A stretch of 64,000 bases of DNA from Neiella litorisoli (GCF_014773395.1 NZ_JACXAF010000001.1:248001-312000); one strand, 5' to 3'; shown: positions 8,459 to 18,306, numbered from the stretch's first letter. Notes: generated from the letters alone by a model not told the origin. Numbers and translations: made by a program.

Positions 8459-10471
8459 TCATTTGTTGGCAAGCATGGCTTTGAGATTAGCAATATTGGT
8501 TTTCGCTGTTTGCTGGCGCTGCTGCTCGCTGGCAACCTTGCGTGCTTCCCACTGCAAGTCATCCTGAGGCAACTCCAGTAAAAAGCGGCTCGGCTCGGGT
8601 TTAATAGTTTCACCAAATTGGCGCCGCGTTTTACACAAAGTAAAGGTCAGCGCCTGCTGCGCACGAGTAATGCCTACATAAGCCAAGCGCCGCTCTTCCT
8701 CGATATTATCCTCATCAACGCTAGTTTGGTGCGGCAACAAACCCTCCTCCATGCCAACCATAAAGACAAACGGAAACTCCAAGCCTTTCGATGCATGCAA
8801 GGTCATCAGCTGAACTTGATCGGCGCCATCTTCCGATTCATTACGTTCCATCATGTCGCGAAGCATCAGACGATTAACCACTTCTAGCAGATTCATTGGC
8901 TCTTCGAGTTCGTCACCTTCGAGCATTTCGGTGATCCAGCGATACAGCTCGGAGACATTCTTCATCCGCATTTCAGCAGCTTTTGCCGACGCACTAGTTT
9001 CATAAAGCCAATCTTCATAACCAATGCCGCGCACTAGCTCACGGACCACGTCAGTCGACTCAGAGCGCTCAGCGTTGTCGCTCAGCTCCACCATCCAGCG
9101 CGCAAATTTTTGAATTTCAGCGCCCGGTTTTCCACCAATCACGCTCATGAGGTGATCGTCGCAAGCCGCCTCAAACAGGCTGATGTGCTTTTCATTGGCA
9201 AACAGCCCCAATTTTTGTAATGACGTTGGACCAATGCCGCGCTTCGGTACATTGACGATCCGCAAGAACGAGTTGTCATCATCGGGATTCACCAAGAGTT
9301 TGAGGTAGGCCATCATGTCTTTGATCTCGGCGCGGGAGAAAAACGACGTGCCACCCGAAATCTTGTACGGCACCCGATTACGCATCAGCGCACCTTCAAA
9401 TACTCGGGATTGATGGTTCCCCCGATACAGCAAGGCATAATCGCGATAACTGGTTTTATTGAGGAACTTGTGCGCCATTAATTCCGAAATCACCCGATCG
9501 GCTTCATGCTCTTCATCAGTGGCAAACAGCACTTTCAGCGGCACGCCATAGCCCAATTCGCTGAACAGTTTTTTGTCGAATACGTGGGGGTTGTTTTCAA
9601 TCAGAATGTTGGCCGCCTTTAGGATCCGGCCACTGGAGCGGTAGTTTTGCTCAAGCTTGATCAGTCGCAGGCCGGGAAAGTCCTTTTTCAGCAATTCCAA
9701 ATTTTGCGGGCGGGCGCCACGCCATGAATAAATCGACTGATCATCGTCGCCGACCACGGTAAATTTGGCGTTGTCGCCGACAATGAGTTTGACCAAGTCA
9801 TACTGAGCGGTGTTGGTATCCTGATATTCGTCCACCAGCAAATAGCGTATTTTGTCCTGCCAGCGCTGCCGCACCTCGGCATTTTGTTTCAGCAACAAAC
9901 ACGGCAATAAAATCAAATCATCAAAATCGAGGGCATTGTAGGCCGTCATCTGATCCTGATAGCGCTGATAAAACTGCGCCATCATTTGCTCGTGTTCGCC
10001 CTGTGCTTGGGCTAACGCCACTTTCGGCGACAGCATTTCGTTCTTCCAATTTGAGATTGCGCTGATTAACTGGCGGATCAGATCTTTGTCGTTGTCCCAC
10101 TCGTCTTCGGTCAGCGCCGCGATCAACGCCGTCGCATCGTGCTCATCAAACAACGAAAAGTTTTCTTTCAGGCCAAGGGTGCGGTGCTCTCGGCGAATGA
10201 TGTTCAATCCCAGCGTGTGAAAGGTCGACACCATCAGGCCGCGGGCTTCGGTTTTGCCCAACGTCTGACTAACCCGTTCGCGCATTTCGCGCGCCGCTTT
10301 GTTGGTAAAGGTCACCGCCGCGATATTGCGGGCTTTATAGCTACATTGCTGAATTAAGTAAGCAATTTTATTGGTGATAACTCGCGTCTTTCCGGAGCCG
10401 GCGCCAGCCAGCACCAAGCAGGGGCCAGAAATATACTCAACAGCCTGTTGTTGACCGGGATTTAGCTTCAT
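8459..10471 (-). CDS. rep: ATP-dependent DNA helicase Rep
   Basis: The 670-residue protein is a superfamily 1A 3'-5' DNA helicase: Walker A AGAGSGKT at residues 22-29, DEYQDTN for motif [15 protein letters not shown] for motif III, EQNYRSS for motif [14 protein letters not shown] for motif V, and YVGITRAQQ for motif VI. Length matches E. coli Rep (673) and is shorter than UvrD. The N-terminus ([20 protein letters not shown]) is close to that of Rep. Rep unwinds DNA ahead of stalled replication forks and removes bound proteins, with DnaB as its partner. It converges with the cytochrome c5 gene and stands alone. Confidence 0.95.
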   Translation of the reverse strand: MKLNPGQQQAVEYISGPCLVLAGAGSGKTRVITNKIAYLIQQCSYKARNIAAVTFTNKAAREMRERVSQTLGKTEARGLMVSTFHTLGLNIIRREHRTLGLKENFSLFDEHDATALIAALTEDEWDNDKDLIRQLISAISNWKNEMLSPKVALAQAQGEHEQMMAQFYQRYQDQMTAYNALDFDDLILLPCLLLKQNAEVRQRWQDKIRYLLVDEYQDTNTAQYDLVKLIVGDNAKFTVVGDDDQSIYSWRGARPQNLELLKKDFPGLRLIKLEQNYRSSGRILKAANILIENNPHVFDKKLFSELGYGVPLKVLFATDEEHEADRVISELMAHKFLNKTSYRDYALLYRGNHQSRVFEGALMRNRVPYKISGGTSFFSRAEIKDMMAYLKLLVNPDDDNSFLRIVNVPKRGIGPTSLQKLGLFANEKHISLFEAACDDHLMSVIGGKPGAEIQKFARWMVELSDNAERSESTDVVRELVRGIGYEDWLYETSASAKAAEMRMKNVSELYRWITEMLEGDELEEPMNLLEVVNRLMLRDMMERNESEDGADQVQLMTLHASKGLEFPFVFMVGMEEGLLPHQTSVDEDNIEEERRLAYVGITRAQQALTFTLCKTRRQFGETIKPEPSRFLLELPQDDLQWEARKVASEQQRQQTAKTNIANLKAMLANK

Positions 10472-11009
10472 GAACGGACCTCAAAATGTAGGGCGGTATT
10501 GTAACTCAGTCCTATGTGTTGTCATGCGGAGCTTTCTGAAAATAAAAATAACCATTCTTAACAATCATTTAACCGAAAACGAATTCAAGTACCGCTATAC
10601 TGTCGGCGTTTGGATTCTTCCACCCGCAGTTAAAATTCAGACTCTGGGACGGATAGGCTGACGAGAAAGAATATTGACATCAGAAAAGCTGAACTTTAGC
10701 ATTTCGTTGTCGAAAAGATTTCAGACAGGTTCGGTTATTCCTGTCCTCGCCAAGCGAGATTTAGTTGCCCTTCCAGCAAACCCACGGCACTGACCTTTAA
10801 CAAGGGCGGTGCTCTGTGATGCCTACTGAAGCATTGGGTGCACTGTCCAGTCATTTGGATAAACCCATGCAAAACAAAGCAAGAAACACAGTTCCAACAT
10901 TCGTGCCCATTGTCATTCGGGGCGTTGAGCCCGTTATTGCTCGCATTTGTGGCGTGAACAAACTACACATTACACGGACTCGCTTTTTAACACTATTGGA
11001 TCTCTACTC
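10472..11009. other. 538-bp intergenic region upstream of the RND operon
   Basis: It separates rep (minus) from the efflux operon (plus). A good promoter at 10674-10702 starts a leader of about 300 bases. The leader contains a hairpin GACAGG/CCTGTC (around 10721-10742) and an unexplained 64-codon frame ending exactly at the adaptor start. Confidence 0.6.
10674..10702 (+). promoter_or_regulatory. sigma-70 promoter of the RND efflux operon
   Basis: A consensus TTGACA -35 box, a 17-base spacer and TAGCAT as -10 box. This would start transcription near 10709, about 300 bases before the adaptor gene. Confidence 0.65.
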
Positions 11010-11013
11010 ATGA
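10819..11013 (+). CDS. possible 64-codon leader ORF coupled to the efflux adaptor gene
   Basis: A frame starting MPTEALGALSSHLD after an AAGGGCGG site ends with a TGA that overlaps the ATG of the adaptor gene (ATGA). The adaptor gene itself has no visible ribosome site, so translation of this frame could deliver ribosomes to it. The peptide has no signal, membrane segment or family I recognise. It may be a chance ORF; coding evidence is only the overlap and the ribosome site. Confidence 0.35.
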   Translation: MPTEALGALSSHLDKPMQNKARNTVPTFVPIVIRGVEPVIARICGVNKLHITRTRFLTLLDLYS

Positions 11014-12122
11014 AAAAATGGTATGCGTGGATGATTGTTCTGGTGATCGCCTTGCTTGGCTCGGTCATTGGATTCAATTTTTTCAAAGCTCATATGATTA
11101 GCCAATACTTGGCCAATAGCCCAGCACCGACCTTTCCAGTCACCGTCGCCACCATTAAACCTCAGGATTATGTTCCGCGGATCAGCGCATTTGGCTTTAT
11201 TGAGCCCTATCGTGGCGTCACCCTAGCCAGTGAAGAAAATGGCACGGTGCAGTCGATCAATTTTGAGAGCGGCCAACAAGTCGCGCAAAACCAACCGCTA
11301 GTCGTCCTTGATTTGGACGTCGAGCAAGCCAATTTAGAAGCGGCACTGGGCCGAATGCCTGCGACCGAACGCCAAAAAGATCGGATGACCAAGCTGTTTA
11401 AGCGAGGTTCGGTATCGGAGGGCGAGAAAGATAGTGCCGTGGCCGAATACCTCACGCTGAAGGCCGAAATCGAATCGCTCAAAGCCAGTATCGATCGCCG
11501 CACGATTGAAGCCCCGTTTGATGGCGTGGTGGGATTACGCAACGTTTATCTCGGCCAGTATTTGCAGTCCGGCGATGACATCGTCCGATTGGAAGACATC
11601 TCGACCATGCGGATCCGTTTCACTATTGCCCAAACTGACTTATCGAAAGTCTTTGTTGGTCAACAAATTGAAGTGGAGGTCGACAGCTCTCATGAAACCT
11701 TTGAAGGCAAAATCACCGCCATCGAGCCAGCAGTCGCCTACCAATCTGGCACGGTTCAGGTTCAAGCCGACATCCCCAACGATAGCGGCAACCTGCGCTC
11801 CGGTATGTTTGCACGGGTAGCCATTATCCAGCCCACCATGACTAACCAAATTCTGGTACCACAAAGCGCTGTCAACTTCACTTTGTACGGTGAAAGCGTC
11901 TACGTACTCAATCGCGATGGCGAAGCCGATGGCACCATCAACGTGCGTCAAACCACGGTGAAGGTCGCTGAACGACACGGCGATTTAGCATTAATCAGCG
12001 ATGGGCTATCTGCAGGCGAGGAAATTGTCATCACCGGTCAGGTGCGACTGTCCAACGGCAGTCTAGTGCGTGTCGTCGAATCCAATGCGTTGGCATTACC
12101 CGCCAAACTACCGCGGCTGTAA
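11010..12122 (+). CDS. RND efflux periplasmic adaptor (membrane fusion) protein
   Basis: The 370-residue protein opens with a membrane anchor (MKKWYAWMIVLVIALLGSVI). The typical adaptor order follows: a lipoyl-like segment (GTVQSINFESGQQVAQNQPLVVLD), a short alpha-hairpin (about 100-150), the second lipoyl half (IDRRTIEAPFDGVVGLRNVYLG), a beta-barrel and a membrane-proximal domain with VPQSAV. It bridges the inner-membrane pump encoded 12 bases downstream to an outer-membrane channel. No TolC-like gene is in the window, so an unlinked channel is likely. A TTG start 63 bases upstream has no ribosome site and would break the N-terminal anchor. Substrate unknown; the family covers drugs, solvents and dyes. 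Confidence 0.9.
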   Translation: MKKWYAWMIVLVIALLGSVIGFNFFKAHMISQYLANSPAPTFPVTVATIKPQDYVPRISAFGFIEPYRGVTLASEENGTVQSINFESGQQVAQNQPLVVLDLDVEQANLEAALGRMPATERQKDRMTKLFKRGSVSEGEKDSAVAEYLTLKAEIESLKASIDRRTIEAPFDGVVGLRNVYLGQYLQSGDDIVRLEDISTMRIRFTIAQTDLSKVFVGQQIEVEVDSSHETFEGKITAIEPAVAYQSGTVQVQADIPNDSGNLRSGMFARVAIIQPTMTNQILVPQSAVNFTLYGESVYVLNRDGEADGTINVRQTTVKVAERHGDLALISDGLSAGEEIVITGQVRLSNGSLVRVVESNALALPAKLPRL

Positions 12123-12134
12123 TCGGAGACTGCC

Positions 12135-15100
12135 ATGCGTTTTACCGATACTTTCATTCGTCGTCCGGTCCTCGCGGTATCGATCAGCCTGCTGTTGGTC
12201 CTACTCGGACTGCAAGCATTGCGTGATATGCAACTGCGCGAATACCCGGAAATGACCAACACGGTGGTGACCGTTAGCACCAGCTACTGGGGAGCAAACG
12301 CCGATCTAATCCAGGGCTTTATTACCCAGCCGCTCGAGCAGGCCATTGCCCAAGCCGACAACGTCGACTTTATGACCAGTCAGTCGTCGTTGGGGGCAAG
12401 CACCATCACTGTCCAGATGAAGCTCAACACCGATCCCAATGCAGCTTTGGCCAATATTCTCGCCAAGGTCAACTCGGTTCGCTCACAACTACCCAGTGAA
12501 GCCGAAGATCCGTCGGTCGATATGTCAACCGGCTCATCCACCTCGGTGATCTACATTGCCTTTACCAGCCCTGAGTTAAATGCCAGTCAAATCAACGACT
12601 ATTTAGAGCGGGTCATCCAGCCACAATTGTTCACCATTCCAGGTGTCGCCAAAGTCAATCTCTACGGCGGTATCAAGTTCGCCCTGCGGGTGTGGCTCGA
12701 TCCACAGAAAATGGCGGCGCTGGATTTAACTGCCACGGAAGTCGCCCAAGTGCTTGAAGCCAATAACTTCCAGTCGGCTCCGGGGCAGGCTGTTGGTGTG
12801 TTTAATCTTTACAATGGCGAACTCAACTCACAGGTCAGAAGTACCGAGGAGTTGCAGCGCATGGTGGTTGCCAGTCGCAGCGGCTCGGTGATTCGGCTTG
12901 GCGATATTGCTCAAGTGTCATTGGAAAAAAGCCGCGATAGTTACCGCGCCATTGCCAACGGCCGTAATGCCGTAGTGGTTGCCATTGACGCGACCCCCAC
13001 TGCCAACCCGCTGGACATCACCAAAGATGTCCGAGTGATGATGCCTGAGTTGGCCAAGAATCTGCCCGACACCATTGAAATGAAGGTGCTGTACGACTCG
13101 ACATTGGCTATCGAAGAGTCGATTGATGAAGTGGTGCGGACCATTGTCGAAGCCGGCATCATTGTGCTGGTGGTGATCACCCTATTCCTCGGTAATTTCA
13201 GAGCCGTGCTGATCCCCGTTATCACCATCCCGCTGTCACTTATCGGCGTCATTATGGTGATGTCGATGTTCGGATTTTCGCTGAATTTGATGACCCTGCT
13301 GGCCATGGTGTTGGCCATTGGCTTGGTGGTGGATGATGCCATCGTGGTGGTAGAAAACGTCGATCGCCATATCAAGATGGGTAAGAAGCCATTTGAAGCA
13401 GCGGTCATCGGGACTCGTGAAATCGCTGTGCCAGTAATCGCCATGACCATCACCCTAGGGGCTGTTTATGCACCTATTGCGCTCATGGGTGGTGTCACCG
13501 GCTCACTGTTTGCCGAGTTTGCGCTGACCCTTGCCGGCTCGGTGTTTATTTCTGGCATCGTGGCATTAACGCTGTCACCGATGATGTGCTCTAAGTTACT
13601 GCAACCACACACTGAACCCAATCGCTTTGAGCGAGGGGTTGAACGCGTACTGAGCGCAGTCAACCGCACCTATGATCGCTGGCTGCGTGCAGTACTAGAG
13701 CATCGTCCGGTGGTGGTGGTATTTGCGATTTTGGTGTTCCTCAGCCTGCCACTGCTGTTCCGCTTTATTCCCTCTGAATTAGCGCCGAGTGAGGATAAGG
13801 GCGGCTTTATGATGATGGGTAAAGCTCCGGCAACTGCGAATCTGGATTACATTCAGAATCATGCCCAAGAAACTGCCGAGAAAGTCGCCGAGCTTGATGC
13901 GGTCGACTCTTGGCTGGCGTTTTCTGGGGTTCCCCAGTCCAACATGGCCATGGGCATCATGAACCTGAAAACCTGGTCGCAGCGGGATGAGTCGCAAGCG
14001 CAAGTGATCAAACACACCTCTGGGCTAATTGGCGACTCCGCGGGTCAGGCATTTTCTGCCTTTGCCTTTCCAGAGTTGCCCGGCGCCTCTAGTGGCTTGC
14101 CAGTACAAATGGTGATCAGCACACCCAATGGTTTTGAGAGTCTGTTCGAAGTTGCCAGCCAACTCTATGAGAAAATCAAAGTTAGTCCTTACTTCGTTTA
14201 TAGCGAAATGGATTTGGCCTATGACTCGGCAACTATGAAGATCAATATCGACCGTGATAAGGCCGGCGCGTACGGCATCACCATGCAAGATATTGGCTTA
14301 ACCCTGTCGACCTTGATGAGCGATGGTTACATTAACCGCGTTGATCTCGATGGTCGTGGCTATGAGGTGATCACCCAAGTCCCTCGTGAGCTTCGGCTGA
14401 ATCCAGAGTCCACCGCCAATTACTATGTCCGTGCAGCCAATGGTCAAGCGGTGCCATTATCCGAGCTCATTACCATTAAGGTGAAAGGCCAGCCGCGCTC
14501 GCTACCACACTTTAATCAGCTCAATTCCGCCACGATTGGCGGTGTGGCGATGCCCGGCACTTCAATGGGTGATGTCGTCAGCTACCTCGACAATCTTGCG
14601 GCGGAGCAATTACCAACAGGCTATCAATACGATTACCTCGGTGAATCTCGTCAGTATGTTGAAGAGGGCTCGGCTCTTTACGAAACCTTCTTGCTGGCGC
14701 TGGCAATTATCTTTCTGGTTTTGGCCAGTCAGTTTGAAAGCCTGCGCGACCCCTTGGTGATTCTGGTGTCGGTGCCATTAGCAGTCTGTGGCGCCCTAAT
14801 TGCCATGGCGTGGGGCCTGAGCACGATGAACATTTATGCTCAGGTTGGCTTGGTGACGCTGATAGGCCTAATCACCAAACATGGCATTTTAATCTGCGAA
14901 GTAGCCAAAGAAGCCCAGCTCCACCATGGTAAAAATCGCGTGGAGGCGGTTATCGAAGCGGCCAGCATTCGGTTACGGGCGATTCTGATGACCACGCTAT
15001 CGATGGTCGCAGGATTGATTCCACTACTGATGGCAACGGGTGCAGGTGCCATTAGCCGCTTTAGTATTGGTCTGGTGATTGTCGCCGGTTTGCTGATTGG

Positions 15101-15200
15101 CACTATTTTCACCTTGTTTGTGTTGCCGGTTATCTACACCTTCTTAGCTTCTGAACATAAACCACTGGCGCCATTGCCAGATACAGCCAATTCACCATAA
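12135..15200 (+). CDS. RND family multidrug efflux transporter, inner-membrane pump (AcrB/MexB-like)
   Basis: At 1021 residues it has the full hydrophobe/amphiphile efflux layout: TM1 at about 11-30 after a short basic start (FTDTFIRRPVLAVSISLLLV), a first large periplasmic loop (about 35-335), TM2-6, a second loop (about 555-860), and TM7-12. TM4 carries GLVVDDAIVVVENVDRH with the paired Asp residues of the proton relay. GAISRFSIGLVIVAGLLIGT precedes the last helix. It pumps small molecules from the periplasm or inner membrane using the proton gradient. A GGAGACTGCC site precedes the ATG. It forms an operon with the adaptor gene; a GC-rich hairpin follows. Confidence 0.93.
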   Translation: MRFTDTFIRRPVLAVSISLLLVLLGLQALRDMQLREYPEMTNTVVTVSTSYWGANADLIQGFITQPLEQAIAQADNVDFMTSQSSLGASTITVQMKLNTDPNAALANILAKVNSVRSQLPSEAEDPSVDMSTGSSTSVIYIAFTSPELNASQINDYLERVIQPQLFTIPGVAKVNLYGGIKFALRVWLDPQKMAALDLTATEVAQVLEANNFQSAPGQAVGVFNLYNGELNSQVRSTEELQRMVVASRSGSVIRLGDIAQVSLEKSRDSYRAIANGRNAVVVAIDATPTANPLDITKDVRVMMPELAKNLPDTIEMKVLYDSTLAIEESIDEVVRTIVEAGIIVLVVITLFLGNFRAVLIPVITIPLSLIGVIMVMSMFGFSLNLMTLLAMVLAIGLVVDDAIVVVENVDRHIKMGKKPFEAAVIGTREIAVPVIAMTITLGAVYAPIALMGGVTGSLFAEFALTLAGSVFISGIVALTLSPMMCSKLLQPHTEPNRFERGVERVLSAVNRTYDRWLRAVLEHRPVVVVFAILVFLSLPLLFRFIPSELAPSEDKGGFMMMGKAPATANLDYIQNHAQETAEKVAELDAVDSWLAFSGVPQSNMAMGIMNLKTWSQRDESQAQVIKHTSGLIGDSAGQAFSAFAFPELPGASSGLPVQMVISTPNGFESLFEVASQLYEKIKVSPYFVYSEMDLAYDSATMKINIDRDKAGAYGITMQDIGLTLSTLMSDGYINRVDLDGRGYEVITQVPRELRLNPESTANYYVRAANGQAVPLSELITIKVKGQPRSLPHFNQLNSATIGGVAMPGTSMGDVVSYLDNLAAEQLPTGYQYDYLGESRQYVEEGSALYETFLLALAIIFLVLASQFESLRDPLVILVSVPLAVCGALIAMAWGLSTMNIYAQVGLVTLIGLITKHGILICEVAKEAQLHHGKNRVEAVIEAASIRLRAILMTTLSMVAGLIPLLMATGAGAISRFSIGLVIVAGLLIGTIFTLFVLPVIYTFLASEHKPLAPLPDTANSP

Positions 15201-15208
15201 ATCGGTTC

Positions 15209-15230
15209 GGCCCAGCGGTTCCGCTGGGCC
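15209..15230 (+). terminator. hairpin after the RND operon
   Basis: A near-perfect inverted repeat GGCCCAGCGG/CCGCTGGGCC only 8 bases after the pump stop. No T run follows, so it may stabilise the mRNA end rather than terminate by itself. Confidence 0.5.
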
Positions 15231-15284
15231 TATCTAGGCGCTACAATGCCTGCTAAAAATAGCGCCTAACCGAAGGAAAGCGGC

Positions 15285-15539
15285 ATGATTAACCCATCAA
15301 AACTCGAAGAAATCGCTCGTCAAATCGCCGAGTCCATGCCTACTGGCGTCAAACAATTCGCTGGTGATGTCGAGAGACAGGCTAAAACCGTGCTACAAGC
15401 TCAACTGAGCAAGTTGGATTTGGTCACCCGCGAGGAATTTGATGTTCAGAATCGCGTGCTGTTGAAGACCCGACAAAAATTAGAGCAACTTGAAGCCACT
15501 GTTGCTGAGTTGGAGGCTACACTAAAAGCCAAGGACTAG
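15285..15539 (+). CDS. ubiK: ubiquinone biosynthesis accessory factor UbiK (YqiC/BMFP family)
   Basis: An 84-residue protein with an N-terminal amphipathic helix (INPSKLEEIARQIAESMPTG), a central segment containing DLVTREEFDVQ, and a C-terminal coiled coil (RQKLEQLEATVAELEATL). This matches YqiC/UbiK, which forms trimers and helps aerobic ubiquinone synthesis together with UbiJ. The GAAGGAAAG ribosome site is good. The stop codon TAG is also the first three bases of the MITE-like element that follows, so the element's insertion may have set the present C-terminus. In many gammaproteobacteria ubiK lies next to comM; here about 15 kb separates them. Confidence 0.9.
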   Translation: MINPSKLEEIARQIAESMPTGVKQFAGDVERQAKTVLQAQLSKLDLVTREEFDVQNRVLLKTRQKLEQLEATVAELEATLKAKD

Positions 15540-15804
15540 AGCCTGTTGATCTTTGGTGTATGAATTTTGTTCGTTCAAAATGCTCTTTTAAGCAAGAAAC
15601 GAGCTATGCCGTATAGCAATCTATATAAATAGCGAGCGACGTAGCGAAATGAGCATTTTGACGAACCCTTCGGGCAGCGTTTATTGGCAATTTATTCAGC
15701 GTCAGCGATTATTCAATGACGGCCAGTCAACTTCATAACCACTTCCTTGCCTAAATCACCAATAAATTGCTGCAAAAACATACAGCAAAGATCAACAGGC
15801 TCTA
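15537..15804. mobile_element. MITE-like element with TA ends and 17-19-bp perfect terminal inverted repeats
   Basis: TAGAGCCTGTTGATCTTTG at 15537-15555 is the exact reverse complement of 15786-15804. After one mismatch the match continues for six more bases (TGTATG). A second inverted pair lies inside (15569-15585 against 15651-15666, one-base indel) around a small GCTAT/ATAGC hairpin. No ORF is present. Ends written as TA-GAGCC...GGCTC-TA fit a TA target-site duplication as made by IS630/Tc1-type transposases, so this is probably a non-autonomous element; no transposase is in the window. It starts in the ubiK stop codon and ends 28 bases before the next gene. Confidence 0.75.
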
Positions 15805-15832
15805 ATATCAATCCACCAGCAAAGGAAGCAAT

Positions 15833-16693
15833 ATGAAGTGGCTTGCGGACGATGCCCGTTTCACTCTGTTGTATAAACACTTATCCACTCGCGCCAGTGC
15901 CACCGGAACTGATATCCCCGAGCACTGGCAAGCCAAGTTAGCCGACGAGCTGCAACACACCAAGCAGCAACCTTGGCGCCGCCTGACAGGCCGCCAAAAA
16001 CTCCTACACTTATGCGCTAATCACCCGCATTGTGGCGCCACCGGTCTGCAGCCACGTCATTGGTTGCGGGCACTAAGATATCTGGAGCGATATCCGGTGA
16101 AGTTTGGCCATGTCATCATCATCGCCGTGCTGCTTCTTGGCATTACCCTGATCCATACCGACTACCTGCTACTCGAAGTGAATCGTCAGTTTGAAGCAGA
16201 GTCACAAGTGATGCCGCAACTCAGTGATTGGTTACTCAACAATGGCATGTCGATCGGTTATCTGATTGTGGCTGGTGCGATTGCCATGAGTGTCGGCTTA
16301 AAAATCCAATACCGGACCATCGTCAAAGGGCTGCGGGGACTGAACTTCCACAGCCATGGGCTTGGCCCCTATTCGGTGTCACACATGAATACAGCCGTCT
16401 GCATTTTTTTGCTCAGTAAACTGCCTGAGCCGGAATTAGCAGCGCATTTATCCGGCTCCGATCAACATCGCGTCAAGCAACTGAGCGAGCAACATGAATT
16501 GAGTTTTATGGCTCAGGATAAAGACTGTGCCGAGCTGCTCCTTCACCAACACGTTCATGCCGCACTGCATGCCAATACGCGATTACAAAAAGTGCTGGCG
16601 TATCTTAGTTATTTGCTCATGGCGACTTGGTTTTGCACCCTGATGCTAGGGATGTCACAAGCGTTTCTCGATTGGGGCAAACTCGGACTGTAG
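15833..16693 (+). CDS. membrane protein of unknown function
   Basis: I do not recognise this 286-residue protein. A basic N-terminal region of about 90 residues (WRRLTGRQKLLHLCANHPHCG) precedes one hydrophobic segment at about 95-112 (HVIIIAVLLLGITLIHTDYL) and a second at about 138-155. A soluble stretch rich in His and Gln follows, with a last hydrophobic segment at about 255-275. The spacing of the helices faintly recalls GspF/PilC proteins, but no motif supports that. An AAAGGAAGC ribosome site is good. The upstream promoter must lie in or next to the MITE-like element. The gene converges with ilvA. Confidence 0.65.
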   Translation: MKWLADDARFTLLYKHLSTRASATGTDIPEHWQAKLADELQHTKQQPWRRLTGRQKLLHLCANHPHCGATGLQPRHWLRALRYLERYPVKFGHVIIIAVLLLGITLIHTDYLLLEVNRQFEAESQVMPQLSDWLLNNGMSIGYLIVAGAIAMSVGLKIQYRTIVKGLRGLNFHSHGLGPYSVSHMNTAVCIFLLSKLPEPELAAHLSGSDQHRVKQLSEQHELSFMAQDKDCAELLLHQHVHAALHANTRLQKVLAYLSYLLMATWFCTLMLGMSQAFLDWGKLGL

Positions 16694-16698
16694 CCAAT

Positions 16699-16734
16699 AA
16701 AAAGCACGCTCAAGCGTCAGCCTGTAGCGTGCTT
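16699..16734 (-). terminator. terminator of the ilv operon
   Basis: On the minus strand AAGCACGCT/AGCGTGCTT frames a 15-base loop and runs into TTTTTATT, 19 bases after the ilvA stop. It lies between convergent genes. Confidence 0.75.
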
Positions 16735-16752
16735 CATTGAGGCTCTCCGAAG

Positions 16753-18306
16753 CTACTTCAAAAAAGCCTGATAGGCAGGGTTGTCGGTTTCATCATGCCA
16801 CTCATACCCCACCTGATCGAGGAATTGGTGGAATGCCGTTTCATCAGCATCTGGCACTTCAAAGCCAGCAAACACGCGGCCATAAGCGGCACCGTGATTG
16901 CGATAATGGAACAAAGTGATATTCCATTGTTCACCCAGCGTATTGAGAAACTTCAACAGTGCGCCTGGATGCTCAGGGAACTCAAAACCCAGCAGTTTTT
17001 CTGGCACATTGCGGTGTGGATGACCACCAACCATATAACGAATATGCAGCTTGGCCAGCTCGTTGTTGGTCAAATCAATGGTGTTGTAACCTTGCTGCTG
17101 AAGATCATCGATGAGTGCCAAGCGGGCCGCTTCATCTTCCACCTTGACGCCAACAAAGATATTGGCGCTCTGATTGTCAGCAAAGCGGTAGTTGAATTCG
17201 GTAATACCACGACCAGATAGCGCTTCACAGAATTGGCGGAAACTGCCTTTGCGCTCAGGAATGGTCACGGCCAACACCGCTTCTTTACCTTCACCCAACT
17301 CGGTGCGCTCGGACACGTAACGCAAGGTATGGAAGTTCAGGTTGGCACCACTCAAAATTGCTGCCAACTGTTGATCGGCTAACTCATGTTGCTGGGCATA
17401 TTTTTTCAAACCGGCCAACGACAGCGCACCGGCAGGCTCAGCGATGGCACGCATGTCATCAAACACGTCTTTAATGGCTGCGCAAATCTCATCGGTCGAA
17501 ACCGTAATGACGTCATCCAAATGCTGATAGCAAACCCGGAAAGTTTCCGCGCCAATCCGCTTTACCGCCACGCCATCGGCAAACAAGCCAACGCTATCCA
17601 AATCGGAAGGCTGGCCATGTTTCCACGCCTCAGCTAAACAAGCGGAATCTTCGGATTCAACGCCAATGAGTTTAATGTCTGGGCGCAACTGCTTGAGATA
17701 CACCGCCACACCAGCAGCTAAACCACCGCCACCAACCGGCAAAAACACCACATTCAGCTGTTGCGATTGTTGCAGCATTTCCATACCACAGGTGCCTTGA
17801 CCGGCAATGACGTCACAGTCATCAAACGGCGGGATCAGGGTCATGCCTTCTTCTACCGACAAGCGGCGAGACTCGGCGCTGGCAGCATCAAAATTATCGC
17901 CAAACTGAACCACGTTGCCACCTAAGCGACGGACCGAATCGACTTTGATATCCGGTGTGGTTTTAGGCATCACAATGGTCGCCTTAATGCCAAGCTTGGC
18001 GGCAGACATCGCCACCCCTTGCGCATGGTTTCCAGCCGATGCTGCAACCACACCTCGCGCTTTTTGCTCTTCGGTCAGGCTAAGTAATTTGTTGTAGGCA
18101 CCGCGCAGCTTGAACGAATGAACAGGTTGCAAATCTTCACGTTTAAGCAAGACTTCACAACCCAACCGAGCCGAGAGTTTTTTCATGTTTTGCAGCGGCG
18201 TCACTTCAGCTAAGTCATAAATCGGCGCCAGCAAAATCTTCCGCAGGTACTCTGCGTCCGTAGGTTGCTGAAGCTGTAAATCGACGACTTTTTGCTGCTG
18301 GGACAT
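16753..18306 (-). CDS. ilvA: threonine deaminase (threonine ammonia-lyase, biosynthetic)
   Basis: The 517-residue enzyme turns threonine into 2-oxobutanoate, the first step of isoleucine synthesis. The catalytic domain carries the PLP lysine in SFKLRGAYN (about residue 67), SAGNHAQG, and the glycine loop PVGGGGLAAG that holds the cofactor phosphate. The C-terminal 190 residues hold two ACT-like regulatory repeats (ERKGSFRQFCEAL and EFPEHPGALLKFLNTL), which give isoleucine feedback inhibition and valine activation in the E. coli enzyme (514 residues). It is the last gene of ilvGMEDA but lies 329 bases from ilvD, a gap filled by a long palindrome, so it may be differentially expressed. Confidence 0.96.
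   Translation of the reverse strand: MSQQQKVVDLQLQQPTDAEYLRKILLAPIYDLAEVTPLQNMKKLSARLGCEVLLKREDLQPVHSFKLRGAYNKLLSLTEEQKARGVVAASAGNHAQGVAMSAAKLGIKATIVMPKTTPDIKVDSVRRLGGNVVQFGDNFDAASAESRRLSVEEGMTLIPPFDDCDVIAGQGTCGMEMLQQSQQLNVVFLPVGGGGLAAGVAVYLKQLRPDIKLIGVESEDSACLAEAWKHGQPSDLDSVGLFADGVAVKRIGAETFRVCYQHLDDVITVSTDEICAAIKDVFDDMRAIAEPAGALSLAGLKKYAQQHELADQQLAAILSGANLNFHTLRYVSERTELGEGKEAVLAVTIPERKGSFRQFCEALSGRGITEFNYRFADNQSANIFVGVKVEDEAARLALIDDLQQQGYNTIDLTNNELAKLHIRYMVGGHPHRNVPEKLLGFEFPEHPGALLKFLNTLGEQWNITLFHYRNHGAAYGRVFAGFEVPDADETAFHQFLDQVGYEWHDETDNPAYQAFLK

Noticed and set aside
12941-13453. 170-codon minus-strand ORF inside the RND pump gene
   Set aside because: Met/Thr/Ser-rich antisense shadow of the transmembrane region.
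15833-16693. Assigning the unknown membrane protein to the GspF/PilC family
   Set aside because: Only the rough spacing of hydrophobic segments agrees; no conserved motif is visible and no secretion genes are nearby.
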